64,000 bases of DNA. Source: Serratia plymuthica. Lineage in GTDB: Bacteria > Pseudomonadota > Gammaproteobacteria > Enterobacterales > Enterobacteriaceae. The translations under genes and the position numbers were made by a program. Within the stretch, counting starts at the first letter, position 1; every line of letters starts with the position of its first letter. This document shows, piece after piece, positions 51,281 through 62,044 of this stretch. The notes below the pieces were generated by a model, which saw only the letters and a program-made list of their open reading frames with translations, had not been told where the DNA came from and searched no databases. The stretch spans positions 4,588,001-4,652,000 of the forward strand of contig NZ_CP068771.1 of NCBI RefSeq assembly GCF_018336935.1. Reading direction: 5' to 3'.

Positions 51281-51568
51281 ATGTCGACGACGACCATCCG
51301 TATTCCAGATGAGCTTAAAGCCCGAGTCGCAGCCGTCGCCGAGCAGGTTGGCGTAACGTCTCACAGCTTTATTTTGCAGGCAATAGCGGAGAAAACGCAG
51401 CAAGAAGAGTTGCGCCGCGACTTTGAGAATGAAGCGGAAAAACGTTATGCCAAGATAATTGCGACGGGAGAGACTGTCTCTTGGAAAGAGATGCGCGGTT
51501 ATTTGGAAAATTACGCAGCGGGTGATACTGCCGCTGTTAAACCCCCCGTTAAAAAATTGGGGCGCTGA
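51281..51568 (+). CDS. Ribbon-helix-helix antitoxin
   Basis: A 95-residue protein whose first 45 residues form a CopG/MetJ-type ribbon-helix-helix (TTTIRIPDELKARVAAVAEQVGVTSHSFILQAI). The rest is a charged, toxin-binding tail. I start at the ATG at 51281 after GGGAG. The stop codon overlaps the toxin start by one base (TGATG), the usual coupling in these operons. It should neutralise the ParE-type toxin and repress the operon. Confidence 0.85.
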   Translation: MSTTTIRIPDELKARVAAVAEQVGVTSHSFILQAIAEKTQQEELRRDFENEAEKRYAKIIATGETVSWKEMRGYLENYAAGDTAAVKPPVKKLGR

Positions 51569-51855
51569 TGGCAAATGTCGAGTTGGCGCCAGAGGTCAGG
51601 GATGATATCGAACGTATTCTCGCTCATTTGGCTCAGTATGGCGCCGCCGATTCAGGGCGGCACATTCAGGAAATCATCCAGGCGATTGCGGTATTGGAGT
51701 ATAATCCATTGATCGGAAGGTCCCTTGGTGCAGGACTGCGTGAATTGATTATCGGGCAGCAAGCTCGCGGTTATTTGGCGCTCTACAAATATATCCCTGA
51801 TATCGATACGGCGTTTGTTTTGGCGATCCGTAGTCGGAAAGAACGAGGGTATTGA
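51568..51855 (+). CDS. RelE/ParE-family toxin
   Basis: A 95-residue protein of the RelE/ParE superfamily: the N-terminal helices (DIERILAHLAQYGAADSGRHIQEIIQAIAVLEYNPLIGRSLG region) and the beta-sheet part with GLRELIIGQQARGYLALYKY and the C-terminal VLAIRSRKERGY. ParE members poison DNA gyrase and RelE members cleave mRNA on the ribosome; the sequence does not decide between them, though LGAGLRELII resembles ParE. The partner antitoxin lies directly upstream. Confidence 0.82.
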   Translation: MANVELAPEVRDDIERILAHLAQYGAADSGRHIQEIIQAIAVLEYNPLIGRSLGAGLRELIIGQQARGYLALYKYIPDIDTAFVLAIRSRKERGY

Positions 51856-51861
51856 GTGTAG

Positions 51862-51886
51862 GATCCCGGCCTGAAAGGCCAGGATC
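51862..51886. terminator. Hairpin between toxin gene and nrdF
   Basis: A 10-bp stem (GATCCCGGCC/GGCCAGGATC, one G-T pair) with a TGAAA loop lies between the convergent genes. T-runs are absent, so terminator strength is uncertain. Confidence 0.5.
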
Positions 51887-51898
51887 GTTGTCATGTCC

Positions 51899-55004
<3,106 letters not shown>

Positions 55005-55023
<19 letters not shown>

Positions 55024-55409
55024 AATGCGGTTACTCCCTGTCGAACGTTTGCAACGTCTTGCGTGGTGCCGAGCAGCTCAAAGCGATAAAGAAAAGGCAC
55101 CTGACATTTTTTGGCGATGATGTCGCCGGCAATGCCGTACGCTGCGCCGAAGTTGGTATTCCCGGCGGCGATAACGCCGCGCAGGTATGAGCGATTCTGC
55201 GGATCGTTGAGAAAGCGGATCACCTGGATCGGCACGGCCCCCATGGCGCTGCCGCCGCCATAGCTGGGCACAATCAGGATATAAGGTTCTTCCATCAGCA
55301 ATTTGCTGCGGGCGCCGGCGATCGGAATGCGCATCGCCGGCAAGCCCAGTTTTTCAACGAACCTGTGGGTGTTCTCCGAACTGCTGGAGAAATAAACCAA
55401 CGGGTGCAT
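55005..55409 (-). CDS. nrdI: Flavodoxin-like NrdI, manganese-cofactor assembly
   Basis: NrdI supplies the oxidant (superoxide) that assembles the Mn-tyrosyl radical in NrdF, so the enzyme works under iron limitation or peroxide. The 134-residue flavodoxin fold begins with [18 protein letters not shown], which contacts the FMN phosphate, and has the glycine-rich FMN loop [15 protein letters not shown]. It is 8 bases downstream of nrdH and overlaps nrdE. Confidence 0.95.
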
Positions 55410-55417
55410 GGCGGGCC

Positions 55418-55654
55418 TCAGGACGCGAGGGCGTGGGCCAGGGCGCCAATCTTGTCGGGACGGAAACCCGACCAGTGATCGTCACCGGCGACAATCACCG
55501 GAACCTGCTGATAACCCAGAGATTTAACATGATTGAGCGCCTGTTGATCCTGAGTGAGGTCGATCACCTGATAGCCGATGCCTTGTCGATCAAAGGCGCG
55601 ATAGGTGGCGTTGCACTGGACACAGTCTGGTTTGCTGTAAATAATAATGCTCAT
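55418..55654 (-). CDS. nrdH: Glutaredoxin-like thioredoxin NrdH
   Basis: NrdH is the thioredoxin-reductase-dependent electron donor of NrdEF. The protein is 78 residues from the ATG at 55654, with active site CVQC at 11-14 and the conserved WSGFRPDKI near the C-terminus. An ATG three codons upstream (55663) is also possible; I prefer the inner one because it aligns with E. coli NrdH, although the spacing from the AAAGG Shine-Dalgarno is then long. It is the first gene of nrdHIEF. Confidence 0.94.
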   Translation of the reverse strand: MSIIIYSKPDCVQCNATYRAFDRQGIGYQVIDLTQDQQALNHVKSLGYQQVPVIVAGDDHWSGFRPDKIGALAHALAS

Positions 55655-55771
55655 GATTCGCATTTACCTTTTAAGGTGAAGGAAAGGCGGACAGGTCAGA
55701 TAACGGAGCATTGAACGGCGTTTCTGACGGCGTTACCCAGCGACAAATCATACCGACGCCGGATGAGTTAA

Positions 55772-55817
55772 ATACTATATGTTGATATTTTATTTATCAA
55801 CCACGCTATATATGGTG
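55772..55817 (-). promoter_or_regulatory. Paired NrdR boxes upstream of nrdHIEF
   Basis: Two A/T-rich boxes with CTATAT cores, ATACTATATGTTGAT (55772-55786) and CCACGCTATATATGGTG (55801-55817), have cores 31 bases apart, three helical turns. This is the spacing seen for NrdR repressor sites before ribonucleotide reductase operons. The rest of 55664-55936 is non-coding and includes the nrdH promoter. Confidence 0.75.
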
Positions 55818-55936
55818 TTTTGATGATTTTTACGCTAAGGCCGCAGTGGGGCTGGATCTGGGGGCGGAAATTTATTTCGAGGGGGCTTCCGGCAGGAGAG
55901 AACCCTCTCGCAAGGAGAGGGGGAAGTGCAAGCCGA

Positions 55937-56368
55937 TTACTGACGCATGCTGACGGCCAGGCGGTTAAAGGCGTTCATGATGCTGATGGCAAAGGTCAGA
56001 TCGGCGATTTCTGCGTCGCTGAAGTGCGCCCGCAACGCTTCAAATGCGCTATCCGGTGCGCCGGTGGCGGCGATCAGGGTCACGGATTCCGCCCACTCCA
56101 GCGCCGCGCGTTCGCGCTCGCCGAAGGCATTGCTGACGCGCCAGCCCGCCAGTTGGTCCAGTTTGTCGTGACTGATGCCGCTTTCGCGCAGCGCCTTGCC
56201 GTGCATCTCCAGGCAGAAGGCGCAGCCGTTGATTTGGGAGACGCGCATAAACATCAGCTCAATGGTCGCCTTGTCCAGTGCGCCTTTCTCCAGCGCCATC
56301 AGCGCGCTTACCAGGCCTTTGTAGGGGGCGGCAGAGAGTTCTGCGTATTTCAATCGTTGCTTAATCAT
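55937..56368 (-). CDS. AhpD-like carboxymuconolactone decarboxylase family protein
   Basis: A 143-residue alkylhydroperoxidase-like protein with the CXXC motif C49-A-F-C52 and the proton-relay histidine H56 (NGCAFCLEMHGKA), the arrangement of the AhpD/CMD superfamily. It probably has peroxidase or related redox activity. I start at the ATG at 56368, which has GAGG at good spacing; a TTG two codons upstream is less likely. It is divergent from a MocR regulator, a common pairing for this family. Confidence 0.88.
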   Translation of the reverse strand: MIKQRLKYAELSAAPYKGLVSALMALEKGALDKATIELMFMRVSQINGCAFCLEMHGKALRESGISHDKLDQLAGWRVSNAFGERERAALEWAESVTLIAATGAPDSAFEALRAHFSDAEIADLTFAISIMNAFNRLAVSMRQ

Positions 56369-56420
56369 GGTCAACCTCAGTGAGCGGATAGCAAAATCAT
56401 GGGGCTACTTTAGCGATGAT

Positions 56421-56442
56421 ATGGACTATGCTATAGGGCCAT
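56421..56442. promoter_or_regulatory. Candidate MocR operator between AhpD-like and mocR genes
   Basis: An imperfect inverted repeat, ATGGACTAT and ATAGGGCCAT, lies in the short divergent gap (56369-56464). MocR regulators usually bind repeats in such shared promoters. The assignment is by position and symmetry only. Confidence 0.45.
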
Positions 56443-56464
56443 AAAATGATTATTTGACCGGGCC

Positions 56465-57901
56465 ATGATGCGCCAATTTCTTTCTTCCCTGCGGCTGGAT
56501 AACCAGCTTGCCGAACCGCTCTACCGGCAGATTTATCTGCGGATTAAAGACGCCATTGCGCAGGGAGCGCTGACGGCGGGCAGCCGGCTGCCTTCGGTGC
56601 GGGGGCTGGCGAGCGATCTGGGCGTCGCGCGCGCCACGGTGGAAAGCGCTTATGCTCAGCTGATTGCCGAAGGTTTTTTGCAGAGCCGGGGGCAGGCGGG
56701 CACCTATGTTTCACCGCAGTTACCTAACCTGTCGGTAGGCGCCGCGCCGGTGGCGGAACCCGTGCCGGCGGTGGCGCCGAACTCGCTGCATCCGAACGGA
56801 ATGATGCCGCCGTTTCAACTGGGGCTACCGGCGCTGGACGCCTTTCCGCGTGCGTTGTGGCAACGGATCGTCGCCCGCGAGTTGCGCACCGGTACTACGG
56901 CATCGCTGGCGCATCCCCCTGCCAATGGCCTGCCGGAACTGCGTGCGGCCATCGTCAATTATTTGCATCTTTCTCGCGGCATCAACTGCCGGCCGGAGCA
57001 GGTCTTCGTTTGCGCCGGTTATCAGGCGTTGTTGGATCGGGTTATCGGCACCTTGTTGACACCGGGTGATGACGTGTGGCTGGAGGATCCGGGGTATCCG
57101 GTGACGTTGCCGCTGTTTCGCGCAGCCGGCATGCGGCCAGTGGCGGTGCCGGTTGACGAGCGGGGGATGGACATCGCCGCCGGTATTGCCGCAGCGCCAG
57201 GCGCACGCATGGCGGTGTTGACGCCGACGCATCAAAGCCCGCTGGGCGTGTCGCTCAGCCTGACAAGGCGTGTGGCGCTGTTGGAATGGGCGCAGCAGCG
57301 CGCGGCGTGGATCCTTGAAGATGACTATGACAGCGAGGTCCGTTATCACGGCCGGCCGCTGCCGCCGCTGAAAAGCCTCGATCGCCAGGGGCGGGTGCTG
57401 TACGCCGGCACCTTCAGCAAAACCTTGTTTCCTGCGTTGCGGATGGCTTATTTGGTGGTGCCTGCCGAACTGGTGGAGGCCTTTAGCCACAGCAGCCGGC
57501 TGCGGGGATGCGGTTGCCCGCCGTTGATGCAAGCCGGCGTGGCAGATTTTATCAATCAGGGGCATTTTTACCGCCATTTGAAGCGAATGCGGCCTATCTA
57601 CCGCCAGCGGCGCGAATGGTTGGCGCAGGCGATCGAGCAACAGTTGAGCGAGCATCTTGCGGTGGCATCGCAGGCGGGCGGCATTCAGTTGTTGGCTCGC
57701 CTGACAACGTCGTCGGGGCAGGATAAGCATCTGGCGCGGCGCGGCTGGGAGGAGGGGCTGTCGCTGCAGGCGTTGTCGGATTGGCAGATAACTCACCCTT
57801 CGGGAGAGGGGCTGTTAATGGGCTTCGCCAACTTCACACAGCGGACGGATGCGGAACGGGCGGTGGCCAGACTGGCCAGGTTATTCAACGGCGGAAATTA
57901 A
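56465..57901 (+). CDS. MocR-family PLP-dependent transcription regulator
   Basis: A fusion of a GntR-type winged helix (about 1-80, with LPSVRGLASDLGVARATVESAYAQLIAEGFL) to a class I aminotransferase-like domain (about 110-478). The PLP lysine is K319 in TFSKTLFPALRMAY and the phosphate-binding and aspartate residues are in EDDYDSEVRY. The aminotransferase fold serves as the effector sensor. It is transcribed away from the AhpD-like gene, its probable target. Two ATGs (56465, 56468) are adjacent. Confidence 0.92.
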   Translation: MMRQFLSSLRLDNQLAEPLYRQIYLRIKDAIAQGALTAGSRLPSVRGLASDLGVARATVESAYAQLIAEGFLQSRGQAGTYVSPQLPNLSVGAAPVAEPVPAVAPNSLHPNGMMPPFQLGLPALDAFPRALWQRIVARELRTGTTASLAHPPANGLPELRAAIVNYLHLSRGINCRPEQVFVCAGYQALLDRVIGTLLTPGDDVWLEDPGYPVTLPLFRAAGMRPVAVPVDERGMDIAAGIAAAPGARMAVLTPTHQSPLGVSLSLTRRVALLEWAQQRAAWILEDDYDSEVRYHGRPLPPLKSLDRQGRVLYAGTFSKTLFPALRMAYLVVPAELVEAFSHSSRLRGCGCPPLMQAGVADFINQGHFYRHLKRMRPIYRQRREWLAQAIEQQLSEHLAVASQAGGIQLLARLTTSSGQDKHLARRGWEEGLSLQALSDWQITHPSGEGLLMGFANFTQRTDAERAVARLARLFNGGN

Positions 57902-57903
57902 AC

Positions 57904-57925
57904 GGCCCACGGTTTCCCGTGGGCC
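57904..57925 (+). terminator. Hairpin after the mocR gene
   Basis: GGCCCACGG/CCGTGGGCC arms form a 9-bp stem just after the stop. The T-rich part begins about 10 bases later, so termination by it alone is uncertain. Confidence 0.5.
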
Positions 57926-57964
57926 AGACGCACATCTGTTTTATCTTTATGACTGCAAGGGGTG

Positions 57965-58273
57965 TTAACGCCGGGCCAGCAGCACGCCGAGGACGATGCC
58001 AACAGCGGCCCCGATCCCCACGCCCTGCCAAGGTTTGTCACGTACATAGCTGTCGGCTTGATCGACGGCGTCGCGTGCGTGTTGTGTCAGGCTGCTGGAA
58101 CCGTTGAAGCGCGCACGGGCATCGCGTAATACGCCTTTTGCCTTGCTGTGCAGTTCTTTCAGCTCCTCTTTGGTCTTGTCACCGGATTCGCGTAACACTT
58201 CATCCAGCGTATCGGCCAGCAGGGTAACGTCCTGATCGATGTCGCGTTCTGTTTTTTCTGATTTCCTAAACAT
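57965..58273 (-). CDS. ygaM: ElaB/YqjD/YgaM-family membrane-anchored protein
   Basis: A 102-residue DUF883 protein: a helical, charged N-terminal part (1-80) and one C-terminal membrane segment (VGIGAAVGIVLGVLLA), which anchors it in the inner membrane. ElaB and YqjD relatives bind ribosomes in stationary phase. The gene lies in the position of E. coli ygaM, upstream of nrdHIEF with the AhpD/mocR pair inserted between. RDKPW before the membrane segment is a family motif. Confidence 0.82.
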   Translation of the reverse strand: MFRKSEKTERDIDQDVTLLADTLDEVLRESGDKTKEELKELHSKAKGVLRDARARFNGSSSLTQHARDAVDQADSYVRDKPWQGVGIGAAVGIVLGVLLARR

Positions 58274-58396
58274 TCGACTCTCCGTTTCGACACATGTCTA
58301 TTAAGTTTAGACCATTTTTCAAACTGTGTTGGCGATCACGGAAAAAACTGCGGTTATGTTTTGTTTTCGTGACCGTTGGCCGCGTGATAACCACTA

Positions 58397-59377
58397 TCAA
58401 CAGCCGGCGGCAATAAAGTCGCCATTGGCGCTGATCGGGATGACGGAGCCGAAGAGCAGCAGAGCAAATAACACCAGCAGCACGCCGCCGATAATCATTG
58501 CCAACTGCGACGTCTGCGCCAGTCGTTTGCCCGTAAGGCTGCCGTTGGCGGCGATAAATTTTTCCCGTGCATAGTGAACGAGGGTTGCGAGGATCATGAT
58601 CGACAATGCGGTCCCGAGCGCCATGCTCATGGCGGAAATCACTCCCCAGGTAAACATGCCCACCGCATTGGCGAATACCAGGATCAGGATCGCGCCGCTG
58701 CATGGGCGGATGCCTATCGAGAGGACAAGCCATAGCGTATTACGCCAGTCGCCGGTCATTTCCGCGGCTCCGGGCAGGTGCCGGTGACCGCAGGCGCAAT
58801 CGTCCGTATGGCCCTGATGCTCTGCCGTCGTTGCCGGTTTCAGGGTGCTGATGATCAGCGGCTTACGCCGCTGCAGGCCGATAGCGCGCAGGATCACCAC
58901 CAGTCCAAAAGCGGCGATAAACAGGGCGCTGCCTTTCTCCAGCCAGTAGCGGCTCAGGCTGAGATCCCCCATTGACAGGTTCAGCGTTACCGCCAACATC
59001 AAGACGAACAGGATCGCCACAACGCCCTGCAGCAGGCTGCCGAACAGTGTGATAAGGCGGCTGGCGTTCAGTTGCCGACGGTGGGTTGCCAAATAGGTGG
59101 TAATCACGAATTTACCGTGGCCGGGGCCGACGGAATGCAGAAAACCGTAAATAAAGCTGCCCAACGCCAACATCACGCCGCCGCTGTACTGGTGATTGCG
59201 TTGCTGCAACAGATACAGCACCAGATAACGATGCATGTAGATTTGAGCATTGATACAGTATTGGACGAACTCCGCCCAGTGGCGAGCAAACAAAAAGATT
59301 GCGGTCAGCAGCGCCAGGACGCCGGTACTCAGAGCGGCAAATTTTGCCGGCGTAATGTTCATCGATATCGTTTTCAT
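58397..59377 (-). CDS. NicO-family nickel/cobalt exporter
   Basis: A 326-residue membrane protein of the NiCoT/NicO family related to RcnA. The signature [10 protein letters not shown] is at 81-90 and the second membrane motif is [16 protein letters not shown] cytosolic or periplasmic loop between them is metal-binding in character ([15 protein letters not shown], about residues 186-200, with five potential ligands). It is probably an efflux pump for nickel, cobalt or another divalent metal. An ATG at 59362 is an alternative start. No DUF1007 partner gene is seen. Confidence 0.83.
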   Translation of the reverse strand: MKTISMNITPAKFAALSTGVLALLTAIFLFARHWAEFVQYCINAQIYMHRYLVLYLLQQRNHQYSGGVMLALGSFIYGFLHSVGPGHGKFVITTYLATHRRQLNASRLITLFGSLLQGVVAILFVLMLAVTLNLSMGDLSLSRYWLEKGSALFIAAFGLVVILRAIGLQRRKPLIISTLKPATTAEHQGHTDDCACGHRHLPGAAEMTGDWRNTLWLVLSIGIRPCSGAILILVFANAVGMFTWGVISAMSMALGTALSIMILATLVHYAREKFIAANGSLTGKRLAQTSQLAMIIGGVLLVLFALLLFGSVIPISANGDFIAAGC

Positions 59378-59452
59378 GGCAGGTTCTGCCTATAGAGAAG
59401 AGGGGCGTATCTACGCTCAGCATATACCTGTGTACGTTGTTCACAAGCCTTG

Positions 59453-59466
59453 TACATTTGGTTACT
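59453..59466 (+). promoter_or_regulatory. RstA box upstream of asr
   Basis: TACATTTGGTTACT differs at one position from the RstA-box consensus TACATNTNGTTACA known for E. coli asr. RstA is the acid- and magnesium-linked response regulator that activates asr, so acid control of asr is probably conserved. Confidence 0.75.
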
Positions 59467-59567
59467 CGGCGAAACCAATCACTCACGGAAGCGGCTCATC
59501 GATTCCTCTAGTATCTGTTTCAACGGCCCAACAGGGCTTACCGAAAAAACACTCTGAGGATTTAAAG

Positions 59568-59984
59568 ATGAAAAAAGTATTAGCCCTGATCGTTGCTGCT
59601 ACCATGGGTCTGTCTTCTGTTGCTTTCGCTGCTGATACTGCAGCTGCTGCTCCAGCAACTACTACTCCGGCTGCAACTACCACCACCACCACTGCTGCTG
59701 CTGCGCCGGCTGCTACTGCTGAGAAAGCACCAGCTAAAGCAACGCATCACAAGAAAGCGAAACACCACAAGAAAGCAGCTGTACAGAAAGCCCAGGCTGC
59801 TAAAAAGCACCACAAAAAAGCAGCAGTTCAGAAAGCCCAGGCCGCTAAAAAGCACCACAAAAAAGCAGCAGTTCAGAAAGCCCAGGCTGCTAAAAAAATG
59901 CACAAAAAAGCTCCAGTGCAGAAAGCTCAGGCCGCTAAAAAGCACCACAAAGCTGCCAAAAAAGCCGCTACTCCAGCCGCTTAA
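59568..59984 (+). CDS. asr: Acid shock protein Asr
   Basis: A periplasmic, intrinsically disordered basic protein induced by low pH. The 138-residue precursor has a signal peptide (1-21, ending AFA). An Ala/Thr-rich spacer (22-58) is followed by four 15-residue repeats of [15 protein letters not shown] at residues 66-125. I choose the ATG at 59568, with TGAGGA upstream and the conserved [11 protein letters not shown]-terminus. The frame is open further upstream but shows no signal peptide there. It is longer than E. coli Asr, through the additional repeat units. Confidence 0.95.
   Translation: MKKVLALIVAATMGLSSVAFAADTAAAAPATTTPAATTTTTTAAAAPAATAEKAPAKATHHKKAKHHKKAAVQKAQAAKKHHKKAAVQKAQAAKKHHKKAAVQKAQAAKKMHKKAPVQKAQAAKKHHKAAKKAATPAA
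59763..59942 (+). repeat. Four 45-bp tandem repeats in asr
   Basis: Four consecutive 45-base units encode the [15 protein letters not shown] repeats. Units two and three are nearly identical; unit four has diverged (MHKKAPV). Copy number is prone to change by slippage or recombination. Confidence 0.9.
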
Positions 59985-60037
59985 TTGAGTGAAAAATGCG
60001 GGGCCTGAAGGCGCCGCATGATCCAGCCAGTATTCAG

Positions 60038-60062
60038 ACACCCGGTTCGCCGGGTGTTTTCT
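60038..60062 (+). terminator. Hairpin between asr and the ydgU-like gene
   Basis: ACACCCGG/CCGGGTGT with a TTCG loop, followed by TTTTCTTT. It ends most asr transcripts; the microprotein gene starts 15 bases beyond, so read-through expression is likely to be partial. Confidence 0.85.
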
Positions 60063-60076
60063 TTGAGGGCTATCTC

Positions 60077-60178
60077 ATGATGATCAATCGCTATCTGTTT
60101 GAAGTGATTTTCAGCGCCGTCACCCTGTGCGGGCTGATCGTCGCCTGGGAACTTTTCCTGGCCGACGGCTTCCTGTGA
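60077..60178 (+). CDS. ydgU: YdgU-like small membrane protein
   Basis: A 33-residue protein with one hydrophobic segment (YLFEVIFSAVTLCGLIVAWELFL), start ATG at 60077 (or 60080) after GAGGG. E. coli has the small acid-inducible membrane protein YdgU in the same place after asr, and size, charge and position agree, although the sequence is too short to be decisive. It is read after the asr terminator and its stop abuts the end of the convergent NTF2-like gene. Confidence 0.6.
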   Translation: MMINRYLFEVIFSAVTLCGLIVAWELFLADGFL

Positions 60179-60559
60179 TTATTGTGCGAGGGGAGTCTCA
60201 TGCAGATGCCGCCAGCCCAGACCGGTTTGGGTCTGTTCAAAGACCACCGTTGAGTTACGCAATGTGGCCGCCTGCCCAGGCAGCCTTTGCTTTTCGCGAT
60301 AGCTAACCACCGCACCCGTCGGCCATTCGGCCACTAACGTCATCTCTTCTATTACGATTTCCAGACCCGGTTTGGCAGCGCGATGCGCGCGGAAAAACGC
60401 GCACAGTGCGGCGAAATCCAACCTGCCGCCATTCAGTGCAATCATGCTGAAGGCGGGATCAAAGCGCGCCAGCAGCGCCTGCTCATCACCTGCTCCTTTT
60501 TCCAGCCAGTTTTCAATAGCGACGTGAGCGTCGAGCACTTCGGTAAAATATCGGTTCAT
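60179..60559 (-). CDS. NTF2-like (DUF4440-type) protein
   Basis: A 126-residue SnoaL/NTF2-fold protein: an N-terminal helical pair (EVLDAHVAIENWL) and a curved sheet ending with GLGWRHLHETPLA. Such proteins bind small ligands or catalyse ring rearrangements; no reaction can be named here. Its ATG overlaps the stop of the MFS gene upstream by 4 bases (ATGA), so the two are translationally coupled. Confidence 0.75.
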   Translation of the reverse strand: MNRYFTEVLDAHVAIENWLEKGAGDEQALLARFDPAFSMIALNGGRLDFAALCAFFRAHRAAKPGLEIVIEEMTLVAEWPTGAVVSYREKQRLPGQAATLRNSTVVFEQTQTGLGWRHLHETPLAQ

Positions 60560-61938
60560 GGGGTTTCCTGTTGAGCGTTGAGATGGCGCACTATGGTGCG
60601 ATTAGCGATGCGCAGACACAGCAGCAGCGGGATCAGCGTGCTGGCGGCGGCAAGATAAAAACAGCGTTGATAAGCGACCATCGGCGGTAAATGTTCAAGC
60701 AACAGATTGAGCAACAGGCTGAGCAGCGCGACGCCCAGGCAAAAGCTGAGCTGGCGATTGATATTCCACAGCGCGCTGGCGTCCGCCAACTGCTCATCGG
60801 CGATATGCAGGAACGCGCTGCTTTGCGCGGTGCTGCTGCACAGACTGCCGCCAAAGCCCATCAGGGCGAAGGCGCCAATTTGCAATTCATGATCTCCGGC
60901 GTGCGCAATCTGCGACAGCGCCAAAATACCCAGCCCCTGCAACAGACAGCCGGTAATAAATAGCGGCCGCGGCCCAAGGCGGTTGAATTTCTTGCCGGTC
61001 AGGGTGATGGCCAGGAATGAGGCCAGCGACCAGGGCAGCATCAGGCTGCCAACCTGCGCGGCGCGCATACCCAGCTGATTTTGCAAATACAGCATGGCGA
61101 CCAGGCTAACGCCGATAAACAGGCCGGGAATGCACTGATAAATCATCATCGACGTGCGCAGCAGGGGATCCCGCACCAGCCGCAGGTTCAACAGCGGCTG
61201 GGCGACGCGCAGGCTGTGCCGCAGGTAATGGGCCAGCACCAGCGTGCCACCGGCCAGCAACAATGTGCCCTGCAGCAGGTTATCGACCTCACCCAATCGC
61301 GTCAGGCCAAGCAGGATCAGCGTCAGGGCGGCGCAGGCGCTGAACAACCCCTGAACGTCGAGCGGTTTGCGCTGTGGGTCCGGTGCCTGGACGCGTAGCC
61401 AAAGTGCGGCCAGCAGCAGCGCCAGGGCCGCCAGCGGCAGGTTGGCGAAAAATACCCAGCGCCAGTCAAGCCTGTCGACAATCAGCCCACCCAGCGCCGG
61501 TGACAGCGCGGGAGCCAGCAGCCCGACCAGCATAATGGCGGCGGATAGCCCGGCGCGTTCATGGCTGCGATAGAGCTGATAGGTCAGCGTCTGGCCGACA
61601 GGGATCAGCAGCCCACCGCCCATGCCCTGTACGACCCGCCAGCCAATCAGCTCGCCGATTGAGCCGGCATAGCCCGCCGCCGCGGTCGCCAGCATAAACA
61701 GCGTCAGCGACAGCAAAAAGACCCGCCGCCCGCCAATGCGTTGCGCCAGCCAGGCGCTGAGCGGGATGACCAGCGTCAGGCCGAGGATATAGCCATTGCT
61801 GACCCAGGCCAGTTCGCCGACCGAGGCATGCAGCGTATGGCCGATGGACGGATAGGCGACGTTGGCGATAAACATGTTGATCAGATCGACGAAAAATCCG
61901 AGCAGATAGACGATTGCGACTTTGATGCGATAGGGCAT
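60556..61938 (-). CDS. DHA2-family MFS transporter
   Basis: A 460-residue MFS protein of the 14-helix EmrB/QacA type. Motifs include FIANVAYPSIGHTL in the first helix, RRVFLLSLTLFMLATA after loop 2-3 and GLLAPALSPALGGLIVDRLDWRWVFFANLPLA as motif C. I start at the ATG at 61938 (GGAGG upstream); the frame is open 20 codons further, across the divergent promoter. It is co-transcribed with the NTF2-like gene and divergent from a LysR regulator. The cargo is unknown. Confidence 0.85.
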   Translation of the reverse strand: MPYRIKVAIVYLLGFFVDLINMFIANVAYPSIGHTLHASVGELAWVSNGYILGLTLVIPLSAWLAQRIGGRRVFLLSLTLFMLATAAAGYAGSIGELIGWRVVQGMGGGLLIPVGQTLTYQLYRSHERAGLSAAIMLVGLLAPALSPALGGLIVDRLDWRWVFFANLPLAALALLLAALWLRVQAPDPQRKPLDVQGLFSACAALTLILLGLTRLGEVDNLLQGTLLLAGGTLVLAHYLRHSLRVAQPLLNLRLVRDPLLRTSMMIYQCIPGLFIGVSLVAMLYLQNQLGMRAAQVGSLMLPWSLASFLAITLTGKKFNRLGPRPLFITGCLLQGLGILALSQIAHAGDHELQIGAFALMGFGGSLCSSTAQSSAFLHIADEQLADASALWNINRQLSFCLGVALLSLLLNLLLEHLPPMVAYQRCFYLAAASTLIPLLLCLRIANRTIVRHLNAQQETP

Positions 61939-62010
61939 GGTGCCTCCGGTTGAAGGCCGGCAGTGTAGCTGTGGCGAAAGTGAGGATAAATCGGCCACGG
62001 ACGATTACAC

Positions 62011-62029
62011 TGTCAAAATTATTTTGACA
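62011..62029. promoter_or_regulatory. 19-bp perfect palindrome in the MFS/LysR promoter
   Basis: TGTCAAAATTATTTTGACA is a perfect inverted repeat in the 106-base divergent gap, 15 bases before the LysR start. Its ends read TTGACA on both strands, so it may hold both an operator and -35 elements. Confidence 0.75.
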
Positions 62030-62044
62030 ATAAAGGGCGACAGC

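Noticed and set aside
59763..59942. Regularly spaced repeats in asr considered as a CRISPR array
   Set aside because: The repeats are contiguous without unique spacers and encode a repetitive protein in frame.
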